Positions 51,227 to 59,688 of a DNA stretch of 64,000 bases are shown here, in pieces. The notes under the pieces were generated by a model. That model was not told the origin of the DNA and searched no databases. It saw nothing but the letters and a program-made list of their open reading frames with translations. Numbering within the stretch: position 1 is the first letter of the stretch; every line of letters begins with the position of its first letter. Position numbers and translations under genes: made by a program. The DNA comes from Rhodoplanes azumiensis (lineage in GTDB: Bacteria > Pseudomonadota > Alphaproteobacteria > Rhizobiales > Xanthobacteraceae). The stretch spans positions 124,001 through 188,000 of the forward strand of contig NZ_JBHUIW010000005.1 in the NCBI RefSeq assembly GCF_042682915.1, given 5' to 3'.

Positions 51227-54200
51227 TCACGCCTCCTGCGACGCGACCGCGACGCCGTGCTTGCGCAGCTTGCGCCGGCGGTGCCGCATCAGGCGACGCC
51301 GCGCCTGGAGGCGAAGTCCACGGCCGCGCGCGCCCTCGCTGCCGAGCAGGCGCTGCACCGTGACGAACAGCACCGGCACCATGATCAGAGCCAGCACCAC
51401 GACGGCGATCATGCCGCCGAGCACGCCGGTGCCGAGCGCCTGCTGGCTCTTGGCGCTGGCGCCCGAGGCGATCACCATCGGGGCGACGCCGGAGGCGAAG
51501 GCGAAGCCGGTCATCAGGATCGGCCGGAAGCGCAGCCGTGCGGCCTCGACGGTCGCCTGCACCAGCGGCATGCCGGCGAGGTTGAGGTCACGGGCGAAGC
51601 CGATGATCAGGATCGCGTCCTTGGCCGCGAGACCGATGATGGTGATCAGCCCGATGGTGAAGTAGACGTCGTTCGGCAGGCCGCGCAGCGTCACGGCCGC
51701 GACGGCGCCGAGAATGCCGAGCGGCACCACCAGCAGCACCGCGATCGGCACGGTCCAGCTCTCGTAGAAGGCGGCCAGCACCAGGAACACGACGAGGGCC
51801 GAGAGCGCCAGCAGCAGCGGCGCCTGCGAGCCGGCCGCCTTCTCCTGCAGCGACTGGCCCGTCCACTCGAAGCCGAAGCCGCGCGGCAACGTCGCCGCGA
51901 TGCGCTCCATCTCGGCGATGGCGTCACCCGACGTGAAGCCCGGCCGCGCCGCGCCGCTGATGCGCACCGACGGATAGTAGTTGAAGCCGACCACCTGGCT
52001 CGGTCCGACCGACCATTTCACCGTCGCGAAGGACGAGAACGGCACCAGCGTGCCCTTGGCGTTGCGCACGTTGAAGCCGAGGATGTCGTCGGCCTGCATG
52101 CGGGCGCGATCGTCGGCCTGCACGATGACGCGCTGCATGCGGCCGCGGTTGGGAAAGTCGTTGATGTAGGCGGAGCCGAGATTGGTCGAGATGGTCGCGT
52201 TGATCTCCTGGAAGGCGACGCCGAGCGCGGCCGCCTTCTCGCGGTCGATGATCAGCTCGACCTGCGGGGCGGGCGGCAGGCCTTCGACGAAGACGTCCTG
52301 CAGCACCGGGCTCTTTCGCGCGGCGTCGAGGAGCTGGTCCTTCGCCTTCATCAGCTCGGCATAGCCCTTCTGGCCGCGGTCCTGCAGGCGGAACGAGAAG
52401 CCCGCGGAGTTGCCGAGATTGTCGATCGGTGGCGGCTCGAGCGCCGAGATGCGGGCGTCCTTCAGGCCGGCGAGGCTCTTGTTGACGTCGGCGACGATGG
52501 CCGCGGCCGAGTCGTTCGGGCCGCGCTTCGACCAGTTCTCCAGCGTCACGAAGGCCTGCGCCGTGTTGGCGCCCTGGCCGAGGAACGAGAAGCCGGTGAG
52601 GAACGTGACGCCGTCGACGCCCTTGCGGTTCATCAGGAACGTCTCGACCTCCTGGACCACCGCCAGCGTGCGGTTGAACGAGGCATCGGGCGGCGTCTGC
52701 ACGTCGACCGTGATGAAGCCCTGGTCGTCGATCGGAAGGAAGCCGGCCGGCAGGCGCGCGAACATCCAGCCCATCGCCGCGACGATGACGGCGAACACGA
52801 CCAGCATCCGGCCGGCGCGCCGCAGCGACCAGCCGACGAAGCGGCCGTAGCGATCCTTGACGCGGTCGAGCCCACGGTTGAAGGCGCCGAACACGCCGCG
52901 TCCGGGGCCGTGATGCGTCACCGGCTTCAACAGCGTCGCGCACAAAGCGGGCGTCAGCGACAGGGCCATCAGCGCCGAGAAGCCGATCGCCGCCACCATG
53001 GTGACGGAGAACTGGCGATAGACGATGCCGACCGAGCCGGGAAAGAACGCCATCGGCACGAACACGGCCATCAGCACCAGCGTGATGCCGACGATGGCGC
53101 CCGAGATCTGGCTCATCGCCTTGCGGGTCGCCTCGCGCGGTCCGAGATGCTCCTCGGTCATGATGCGCTCGACGTTCTCGACGACGACGATGGCGTCGTC
53201 GACCAGGATGCCGATCGCCAGCACCATGGCGAACAGGGTCAGCATGTTGATCGAGAAGCCGCCGAGCAGCAGCACGGCGCAGGTGCCGAGCAGCGCCACC
53301 GGCACCACGAGCGTCGGGATGACGGTGTAGCGGATGTTCTGCAGGAACAGGAACATCACGAGGAACACCAGGATCACGGCCTCGCCCAGCGTCATCAGCA
53401 CCTTGGTGATCGACGCCTGCACGACCGGCGTGATGTCGTAGGGGATCTCGTACTTGATGGTCTGCGGGAAGTAGGTCGACAGCTCCGCCATCTTGGCGTG
53501 CACGGCGCGCGCGGTGGCCAGCGCGTTGCCGGTCGGCGCCAGCAGCACCGAGAGGCCGGCGACCGGCTTGCCGTCCTGCCGCGTGGTGAACTGATAGGCC
53601 ATGCCGCCCACCTCGATGCGGGCGACGTCGCGCAGCCGCACCGTCGAGCCGTCGGCATTGGCGCGCAGCACGATCGACCCGAACTCGTCCGGCGAGGCGA
53701 GCTGGCCCTTGACCAGCACCATGGCCGAGACCGGGTGGCCGGGCCGGCTCGGCTCGGCGCCGATGCTGCCGGAGGCGACCTGGGCGTTCTGCGCCTCGAT
53801 CGCCTTGGTCACGTCGTCGGCGGTGAGGTCGTAGCCGACGAGGCGGGCCGGATCGAGCCAGACGCGCAGCGACCGTTCGGTCGAGAACAGAGTCGCCCGG
53901 CCGACGCCGGGGATGCGCCGGATCTCGCCCAGCACGTTGCGGATCATGAAGTCGCCGAGGCCGATCTCGTCGAGGCTGCCGTCGGTCGAGGACAGCGTGA
54001 TGATCTGCAGCACCGCGCTGGAGGCCTCCTCGATCAGGATGCCCTGCTGGATGACGGCGCGCGGCAGGCGCGCCTCGACCCGCTTGATGCGGTTCTGCAC
54101 CTCGACCGAGGCCATGCTCGGGTCGGTGCCGGGGACGAAGTTGGCGATGATCTCGACCTGGCCGAGCGAGTCGGAGGTCGATTCGAAGTTGAGGATGCCG

Positions 54201-54418
54201 CTCGCGCCGTTGAGCTCCTCCTCGATCAGCCGGGTGACGCTGTTGTACAGGTTCTCGGGCGAGGCGCCCGGATAGCTGGTCGAGATCGAGATCGAGGGCG
54301 GCGCGATGATCGGATATTGCGCGATCGGCAGGAACGGCAGCGCCAAGAGCCCGAACAGGCCGACGAACAGCGCCACCACGACCGCGAAGATCGGCCGATC
54401 GATGAAGAAGGACGGCAT
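51227..54418 (-). CDS. RND efflux pump inner-membrane transporter (HAE1/AcrB type)
   Basis: A protein of 1063 residues, full length for AcrB-like pumps. It starts MPSFFIDRPIFAVVVALFVGL, has NLYNSVTRLIEEELNG in the first porter loop, and GILVDDAIVVVENVERIM in helix 4 with the paired Asp residues of the proton relay. The second half repeats the fold (NDVYFTIGLITIIGLAAKDAILIIGFAR). It exports drugs or other amphiphiles in exchange for protons. The adaptor gene lies 16 bases upstream on the same strand; no outer-membrane channel gene is present, so TolC would come from elsewhere. Confidence 0.95.
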   Translation of the reverse strand: MPSFFIDRPIFAVVVALFVGLFGLLALPFLPIAQYPIIAPPSISISTSYPGASPENLYNSVTRLIEEELNGASGILNFESTSDSLGQVEIIANFVPGTDPSMASVEVQNRIKRVEARLPRAVIQQGILIEEASSAVLQIITLSSTDGSLDEIGLGDFMIRNVLGEIRRIPGVGRATLFSTERSLRVWLDPARLVGYDLTADDVTKAIEAQNAQVASGSIGAEPSRPGHPVSAMVLVKGQLASPDEFGSIVLRANADGSTVRLRDVARIEVGGMAYQFTTRQDGKPVAGLSVLLAPTGNALATARAVHAKMAELSTYFPQTIKYEIPYDITPVVQASITKVLMTLGEAVILVFLVMFLFLQNIRYTVIPTLVVPVALLGTCAVLLLGGFSINMLTLFAMVLAIGILVDDAIVVVENVERIMTEEHLGPREATRKAMSQISGAIVGITLVLMAVFVPMAFFPGSVGIVYRQFSVTMVAAIGFSALMALSLTPALCATLLKPVTHHGPGRGVFGAFNRGLDRVKDRYGRFVGWSLRRAGRMLVVFAVIVAAMGWMFARLPAGFLPIDDQGFITVDVQTPPDASFNRTLAVVQEVETFLMNRKGVDGVTFLTGFSFLGQGANTAQAFVTLENWSKRGPNDSAAAIVADVNKSLAGLKDARISALEPPPIDNLGNSAGFSFRLQDRGQKGYAELMKAKDQLLDAARKSPVLQDVFVEGLPPAPQVELIIDREKAAALGVAFQEINATISTNLGSAYINDFPNRGRMQRVIVQADDRARMQADDILGFNVRNAKGTLVPFSSFATVKWSVGPSQVVGFNYYPSVRISGAARPGFTSGDAIAEMERIAATLPRGFGFEWTGQSLQEKAAGSQAPLLLALSALVVFLVLAAFYESWTVPIAVLLVVPLGILGAVAAVTLRGLPNDVYFTIGLITIIGLAAKDAILIIGFARDLNLAGMPLVQATVEAARLRFRPILMTGFAFASGVAPMVIASGASAKSQQALGTGVLGGMIAVVVLALIMVPVLFVTVQRLLGSEGARGRGLRLQARRRLMRHRRRKLRKHGVAVASQEA

Positions 54419-54434
54419 CCGGCTCGCTCCGCCG

Positions 54435-55667
54435 TCAGCGCAACGCGCCGGTGGCGTCCGCTTCGACCCGGCCCTCGAGCGCTTCCGCCGCGGCGCGGCG
54501 CTGGTGGCCGGGCCGGTACGGCACCGGCTCGACGACGTCGCCGGGCACGAACTTCTGGAAGCCCTCGACGATCACGCGGTCGCCCGGCTGGGCACCGTCG
54601 AGCAGCAGCCACTGATCGTCCACCACACGGCCGAGCCGCACGGGCTTGGGATGCGCGCGGTTGTCGTCGCGCACCAGGAACAGGCGGCTTTCGCCGGTGT
54701 CGTCGCGCTGCACGGCCTGCTGCGGCACGGCGAGCGAGTCGCCGTCGATGCCCTGCTCGATCTGCACCCGCACATACATGCCGGGCAGGAGCTCGCCGTT
54801 CGGGTTGGGGAACTCGCCGCGCAGCGTCACCTGCCCGGTCGAGGGATCGACGCTGGCGTCGGAGAACAGAAGCTTGCCGGCGTGCGGATAGAGCGTGCCG
54901 TCGGCGCGCACCAACCGCACCTTGGCGGTGTCGGGCGCGACCTGCTCCAGCGCCCCGGACTCGAAGTCGCGACGGAGCTGCTGCAGCTCCTCCACCGACT
55001 GGGTGAAGTCGGCATAGACGCGGTCGAGCTGCTGGACCGTGGCGAGATGGGTCGCCTCGCCCTGCCCGACCAGCGCGCCCTCGGTGACGAGAGCGCGGCC
55101 GACGCGGCCGTCGATCGGCGAGCGGATGCTGGCATAACCGAGATTGAGCTCGGCGCGGGCGACCTCGGCCTTCTTGGCGGCGACGTCGGCCTGCGCCTGG
55201 CGGAAGGTCGCCACCGCGGTCTCGTGCTGGACCTGCGAGGCGGCGCGGCCGAGGAGCAGCTCCTCGATGCGCTTGGCCTGCTTCTCGGACTGCTCGAGCA
55301 CGGCCTCGGCCTTGGCGAGCGCCGCCCGGGCGGCGTCGAGCTCGACCTCGTAGGGCTGCGAGTCGAGCCGATACAGCACGTCGCCCGCCTTCACGTCGGC
55401 GCCCTGCCGAAACGGCCGCTCGACCACGATGCCGGACACGCGGGCCCGCACCTCGGCGATGCGCACCGGCGCGATGCGGCCCGGCAGCTCGCGGACATAG
55501 GGTCGCGGCGCCGGCTGCAGCGTCACCACCGACACCTTGGGAGGCGCCGCGCCGGCCTTCGTCTGGGCGACTTCGGTCTGCGCCTCGGTGCAGGCCGCCA
55601 GCCCGAGGCCCGCCAGCAGCACCAGAGCAGTCCCGGTCCGGCGGTTCAGGACATCGAGAACCGTCAT
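54435..55667 (-). CDS. RND efflux membrane-fusion lipoprotein (AcrA type)
   Basis: A protein of 410 residues. The N terminus carries a lipobox (LAGLGLAAC, Cys about 26). The adaptor domains follow: a VRARVSGIVVERPFRQGADVKAGDVLYRLD lipoyl half, a long helical hairpin (AALAKAEAVLEQSEKQAKRIEELL onward), the second lipoyl half SIRSPIDGRVGRALVTEGALV, and beta-barrel blocks. GGAGGTGAC upstream fixes the start. It leads the operon, behind 3.5 tandem copies of a 16-base repeat. No local regulator gene is seen. Confidence 0.94.
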   Translation of the reverse strand: MTVLDVLNRRTGTALVLLAGLGLAACTEAQTEVAQTKAGAAPPKVSVVTLQPAPRPYVRELPGRIAPVRIAEVRARVSGIVVERPFRQGADVKAGDVLYRLDSQPYEVELDAARAALAKAEAVLEQSEKQAKRIEELLLGRAASQVQHETAVATFRQAQADVAAKKAEVARAELNLGYASIRSPIDGRVGRALVTEGALVGQGEATHLATVQQLDRVYADFTQSVEELQQLRRDFESGALEQVAPDTAKVRLVRADGTLYPHAGKLLFSDASVDPSTGQVTLRGEFPNPNGELLPGMYVRVQIEQGIDGDSLAVPQQAVQRDDTGESRLFLVRDDNRAHPKPVRLGRVVDDQWLLLDGAQPGDRVIVEGFQKFVPGDVVEPVPYRPGHQRRAAAEALEGRVEADATGALR

Positions 55668-55688
55668 GTCGTCACCTCCAAAGTCCAC

Positions 55689-55745
55689 CACGTCGTCCAA
55701 GCGTCACGTCGTCCAAGCGTCATGTCGATCAAGCGTCACGTCGAT
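55689..55745. repeat. 16-base tandem repeat, 3.5 copies, before the efflux operon
   Basis: CACGTCGTCCAAGCGT at 55689 and 55705 is exact; the third copy (55721) reads CATGTCGATCAAGCGT and a partial fourth follows to 55745. It starts 22 bases upstream of the adaptor start codon, so it may act as a repeated operator or affect promoter spacing. Confidence 0.8.
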
Positions 55746-56449
55746 ATCGTCGCGGCGGCCCGAACACGGCTCCGCCGCCGAACGGCCGGGGGCCGTCCGC
55801 TCGCCTCACGCCGATTTCGCGGCCCGAACGGACACCGTCCGCGATCGCGCCGTGCACTCCGGCAACCTTGGAACTCCCCGCCCGGCAGGCTTCGACCGAC
55901 GGTCCGCCCGCTCGTTGTGCTGCCCGATGTCCCCTGGAGTGTTCCTTGGGCAGCGTTACGGCTTTCTTAACAGCCGTTCAGCTTTCGACCGAGCCCGATG
56001 AATACGGCAGATTTTTGCCTCTATTGCAGCGCAGTACATAAGACATTTTCAGATTTAACATTTTACCACCACGTATTCCGTATCGATTGAAGACGACAAT
56101 ACGAGACGCCATTAATCTCTATTTCGACCGTTCTGCTGTTTTATGGACCGGAACCGAATCCGCACTTCTCAGAGCTACAGATCGACAATGCATCGGACAA
56201 CCTGGCAGGGGGCGCCGCAATGTCGCAGCATGGCGCGGGCGCCCCGCCTCGCCCTGCCGCATCCGTAGAAACACGTTTCCGGGGAGAGAGTTGCGAGCGA
56301 TCGGGCGGGGCGGCCGGAGCGACCCGTGCGGCGTTCGGCCGCGCGGCCGGCGGGGGGCGGGCGGCAAGGGCTTACCCCCGCGACGCCTGGACGATCGCGG
56401 TCGAAGTCGAGCGACCCGCCCTGCCGGGATCAGCCCCGCCCGCCTGCGG

Positions 56450-56483
56450 CCGCGCCTCGCAGGCGGCCGCGCCTCGCAGGCGG
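56450..56483. repeat. 17-base perfect tandem duplication
   Basis: CCGCGCCTCGCAGGCGG occurs twice without gap (56450-56466 and 56467-56483). Each unit can itself form a small CCGC...GCGG hairpin. Confidence 0.85.
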
Positions 56484-56597
56484 GCGGGCCGATCAGGATC
56501 GAGCGGTCGATTCGCCAGCGCGCACCGGTCCGAGGCCCCGGGGCACCGACGGGCGCCGCGGGAACGGCCGGCGACGAAGGCGGGCGCGAGCGCCCGG

Positions 56598-57335
56598 TCA
56601 GCGCGCCGCGACGCTGCCGCCGGACGGCGCCGCCGCGGCCGGCGCGCCCTTGGCGGCGGAACCGTTGGACAGCTCGCGCCACAGCTTGTCGGCGGCCTCC
56701 TGGGCACCGGGCGGCAGCCGGTGCGCGATGCCGCGATGGCAGTCGATGCAGGTGGCGGCGTTCTTCACCGCCTGCTGATGGTTCTCGGCCGAACGCTTCT
56801 CCTGCACGGACCAGTCCATGTGGATGAAGTCGTGACAGTTGCGGCACTCGCGGCTGTCCGTCGTCTTCATGGCGCGCCACACATTGGTGGCGAGGTGGAG
56901 ACGCCGCGCGTTGAACTTCTCGGGCGTGTCGATGGTGCCGAGGATGTGCTGAAGGAGGTCGTTGGAGGCCTGGACCTTGCGGATCATCTTGTGGGTCCAG
57001 TCCTTCGGCACGTGGCAGTCGGTGCACACGGCGCGCACGCCGGTGCGGTTGGTGTAGTGCACGGTCTGGCGATACTCGCGGAAGACGTTCGCCTCCATCT
57101 CGTGACAGGAGATGCAGAACGCCTCGGTGTTGGTCGCCTCGATCGCGGTGTGGAAGGCGCCCCAGAAGACGATGCCGCCGAGGAAGCCGACGATCAGCAG
57201 GGCACCGAGCGAGAGCGTGCCGGACGGACTCCAGAACCAGCGCCACAGGCGGCGCAGGCGGCCCGGGGCTTTCGCGGGCGTTCCGGAGGCGGCATCGGGC
57301 GCCGCGGAAGCCGGTTGCGCGGGGTTGTCGGTCAT
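56598..57335 (-). CDS. napC: Tetrahaem cytochrome c NapC
   Basis: A protein of 245 residues. One N-terminal membrane anchor lies at about residues 42-62. Four haem motifs follow: CISCH, CTDCH, CRNCH and CIDCH. NapC takes electrons from quinol and passes them to NapB/NapA in the periplasm. It is the last gene of the nap unit. The C-terminal 25 residues are Ala/Ser-rich and not conserved. Confidence 0.95.
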   Translation of the reverse strand: MTDNPAQPASAAPDAASGTPAKAPGRLRRLWRWFWSPSGTLSLGALLIVGFLGGIVFWGAFHTAIEATNTEAFCISCHEMEANVFREYRQTVHYTNRTGVRAVCTDCHVPKDWTHKMIRKVQASNDLLQHILGTIDTPEKFNARRLHLATNVWRAMKTTDSRECRNCHDFIHMDWSVQEKRSAENHQQAVKNAATCIDCHRGIAHRLPPGAQEAADKLWRELSNGSAAKGAPAAAAPSGGSVAAR

Positions 57336-57399
57336 CGGTTCTGTCCTCGTCCTGCCGCGCGACGGGCGCGCGTCGGCGCGCGCCGGCGATCGCGCGACG

Positions 57400-57885
57400 T
57401 CACTTCACTTCGGTGGCGTTCTGGAAGGTGCTGGAGACGAGCGGCTTGGCGTCGAGCTGCGGCACGTGGCACTGCGTGCAGAAGAACCGCGTGCCCGCGA
57501 TCTTGTCGAGGCGGTTGCCCTCGCGGTCGTTGTAGTGCGTCTCGGAGACCTTCGGGGCGCCCGCCTTGATGTTGGCCGGCCAGTCGTGACAGGTCATGCA
57601 CTGGTTGAAGTCCTTGCTGACCTGATAGGTCTCGATTCGGTGCGGGATCAGCGGCGGCTGCTGGCGATAGGCGCGGCCGAACATGCCGTCGGAGGGCGTG
57701 TCCTGCTTGACCACCGGCGGCACCGTGCCGAGCTCGTCGAGCCCGACGTCGCCGCGCAGGCTCTTGAGCGAGGTGCGCTCCTGCGCGAGCCCCATCCCCC
57801 CGGTCGCGGCGAGAAGGGCGACGAGCGTCGCGACACGTGTCGCCACCAGGGCGATGCGCCCGGCTCCGGTTCGCGGTTCGGCCAT
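57400..57885 (-). CDS. napB: Dihaem cytochrome c subunit NapB
   Basis: A protein of 161 residues with a signal peptide (about residues 1-33) and two haem motifs, CMTCH and CTQCH. The conserved QQPPLIPHRI stretch before the first haem is typical of NapB. It transfers electrons to NapA. GGAGGG upstream supports the ATG at 57885; an in-frame ATG eight codons earlier is less likely. It lies between napH and napC. Confidence 0.94.
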   Translation of the reverse strand: MAEPRTGAGRIALVATRVATLVALLAATGGMGLAQERTSLKSLRGDVGLDELGTVPPVVKQDTPSDGMFGRAYRQQPPLIPHRIETYQVSKDFNQCMTCHDWPANIKAGAPKVSETHYNDREGNRLDKIAGTRFFCTQCHVPQLDAKPLVSSTFQNATEVK

Positions 57886-57913
57886 GGTTGCCCTCCATCG
57901 ATGTGCCATCGGA

Positions 57914-58894
57914 TCAGACCTTCTCCAGCGCGGCCGGCGCGGGTTCGTCGGGGACGGGCGGTGACGGCGGCAGGGCCGCATCCACGCGCCGATCGAAGCG
58001 GTGGGTGAACGTGAAGACGCGCTCCGGGCAGACGTCGACGCAGCGCCCGCACGCCGTGCAGTCGCCCGAGAGGATCACCGGGGTCGCGTCGTCGCGGCCG
58101 CGCAGCGCCGGCGCGATCACCTGATTCTCGGGACAGACGGCGAAGCAGTCGAGGCAGTCGTCGCAGCGCGCCCGGCCGCGCGCCGAGACGCGCAGCAGCG
58201 TCGCCTTGCCGATCAGCCCATAGGCGGTGCCGACCGGGCAGACATGGCCGCACCAGCCGTCGCGCGCGACGACGAGATCGAACACGAAGATCGCGACGAC
58301 GATCAGGAGGCCCGCCAGCGTGCCGAACAGGACGGCGCGGTAGATCAGCGTCACCGGATTGATCAGCTCGAACGCGACCGTACTCGTGGCGGCAGAGGCG
58401 GCGAGGACGGCGAGGGCGACCAGCCAGCGCGTCTCGCGCCGCATCGCCCAGCCTTTCTCGATGCCGAGCCGGCGGCGCAGCCACGCGGCGAGGTCCGTGA
58501 CCGGGTTCACCGGGCAGACGAAGGAGCAGAAGGTGCGGCCGCCGAAGATCAGATAGAAGCCGATCACGATCGCGACGCCGGTGAGCGCCGTCGTCTCCGG
58601 CCAGTGGCGAGCGACCAGCGACTGCGCGACGACGAAGGGATCGGTGAGCGGCAGCACGTCGAGCGTGAGGCTCGCCGCGAGCGTGCCCTTGGCGATCCAT
58701 AGGCCGGCGAGCGGGCCTGAGAGGAACAGCGCCAGCACGCCGAGCTGGATCAGCCGGCGCAGGACGAGATATCGGTTCGCCGTCCAGGCACCGTGAAGCC
58801 GGCGCGCCTCGCGGCCGGGAACGCGCGCCGCGGCGCGGGCCGCGCCGGGCGACGAGGGGCGTGACGGAGCGCCGGCCGGAGTGTTGGCACTCAT
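57914..58894 (-). CDS. napH: Quinol dehydrogenase membrane component NapH
   Basis: A protein of 326 residues with about four membrane helices, CSFVCPVNPV and CGHVCPVGTAYG membrane-side Cys motifs, and two C-terminal 4Fe-4S motifs (CDDCLDCFAVCP and CTACGRCVDVCP). With NapG it oxidises quinol for nitrate reduction. It is somewhat longer than E. coli NapH (about 290) owing to an Ala/Pro-rich N-terminal stretch. It overlaps napG by ATGA. Confidence 0.94.
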   Translation of the reverse strand: MSANTPAGAPSRPSSPGAARAAARVPGREARRLHGAWTANRYLVLRRLIQLGVLALFLSGPLAGLWIAKGTLAASLTLDVLPLTDPFVVAQSLVARHWPETTALTGVAIVIGFYLIFGGRTFCSFVCPVNPVTDLAAWLRRRLGIEKGWAMRRETRWLVALAVLAASAATSTVAFELINPVTLIYRAVLFGTLAGLLIVVAIFVFDLVVARDGWCGHVCPVGTAYGLIGKATLLRVSARGRARCDDCLDCFAVCPENQVIAPALRGRDDATPVILSGDCTACGRCVDVCPERVFTFTHRFDRRVDAALPPSPPVPDEPAPAALEKV

Positions 58895-59646
58895 GGCTTC
58901 GGCTCCGGCAGGCGGTCCGGCAGGTCGATGAGGCCGGGCACCAGCTCGCGGCCGGCCTTCTTCTTCTCCTCCCAGCCGCGACGGTAGTGCTCGTCCTGGC
59001 GGCCCACCGCGAGCGTCACGGGCAGCACCTTGATGGCCGCCTCGGTGAGCACGCAGGACTTCTCGCACTTGCCGCAGCCCGTGCAGGCGTCGGCGTGGAC
59101 GACCGGCTCGAACACGGCGTGCTTGCCGGTGCGCCGGTTGTGGGTCTGTTCCAGCGTGATCGCCTTGTCGATGACGGGGCAGACGCGGTAGCAGACGTCG
59201 CAGCGCAGCCCCTGCAGATTGAGGCAGGTGTCGCGCGACACGATCACGGCGACGCCCATGCGGGCCGCCGTGATGTCGACCAGGCTCTTGTCGAGCGCGC
59301 CGGTCGGGCACGCCTTCACGCACGGAATGTCCTCGCACATCTCGCACGGAATGCCTCGCGCCTTGAAGAACGGCGTTCCGCCGGCCGGACCGGCCGCGAG
59401 ATCGGCGAGCTTCAGCGTGTCGTAGGGGCAGGCGCGCACGCACAGGCCGCAACGCACGCAGGCGGACAGGAACTTCGCCTCGGGCAAGGCGCCGGGCGGC
59501 CGCAGCGCGTCGGCCGGCAGCGAGCGCGACTGGCCGGAGAGAACCGCGAGGCCGAGCCCGCACGCGCCCGCCCCGACCGCCGTGCGCAGCGTGGCCTGCA
59601 CGAAGCGGCGGCGGGTCGGCGTCTTGCGGTCGGGCTCGGTCGGCAT
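58891..59646 (-). CDS. napG: Periplasmic ferredoxin-type protein NapG
   Basis: A protein of 251 residues. The N terminus is a Tat signal (TPTRRRFVQATL). Four 4Fe-4S motifs follow: CVRCGLCVRACP, CEMCEDIPCVKACP, CDVCYRVCP and CTGCGKCEKSC. NapG works with membrane-bound NapH to feed electrons to NapC/NapB. It lies 42 bases after napA. Confidence 0.95.
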   Translation of the reverse strand: MPTEPDRKTPTRRRFVQATLRTAVGAGACGLGLAVLSGQSRSLPADALRPPGALPEAKFLSACVRCGLCVRACPYDTLKLADLAAGPAGGTPFFKARGIPCEMCEDIPCVKACPTGALDKSLVDITAARMGVAVIVSRDTCLNLQGLRCDVCYRVCPVIDKAITLEQTHNRRTGKHAVFEPVVHADACTGCGKCEKSCVLTEAAIKVLPVTLAVGRQDEHYRRGWEEKKKAGRELVPGLIDLPDRLPEPKP

Positions 59647-59688
59647 GACGAGGCTCGGACGTTCAGGAACGACGGTGCGGGCGGCCGA

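Larger units (their letters stand above)
55668..56597. other. Gene-free region between efflux and nap genes
   Basis: About 930 bases without a convincing gene. Next to the efflux operon lie 16-base tandem repeats (55689-55745). The part from about 55960 to 56160 is markedly AT-rich against its surroundings. A 17-base tandem duplication lies at 56450. Open frames across 56200-56600 are Arg/Gly/Pro-rich and look non-coding. Confidence 0.65.

Noticed and set aside
51257..55006. Plus-strand open frame of 1249 codons
   Set aside because: It runs antisense across the RND pump and adaptor genes and has a repetitive His/Arg/Asp composition.
55689..55745. CRISPR array
   Set aside because: The repeats are directly adjacent, without spacers, and no cas gene is near.
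56087..56827. Plus-strand frame reaching into napC
   Set aside because: Only the first 30 residues look protein-like. The rest is Arg/Gly/Pro-rich and overlaps napC antisense.
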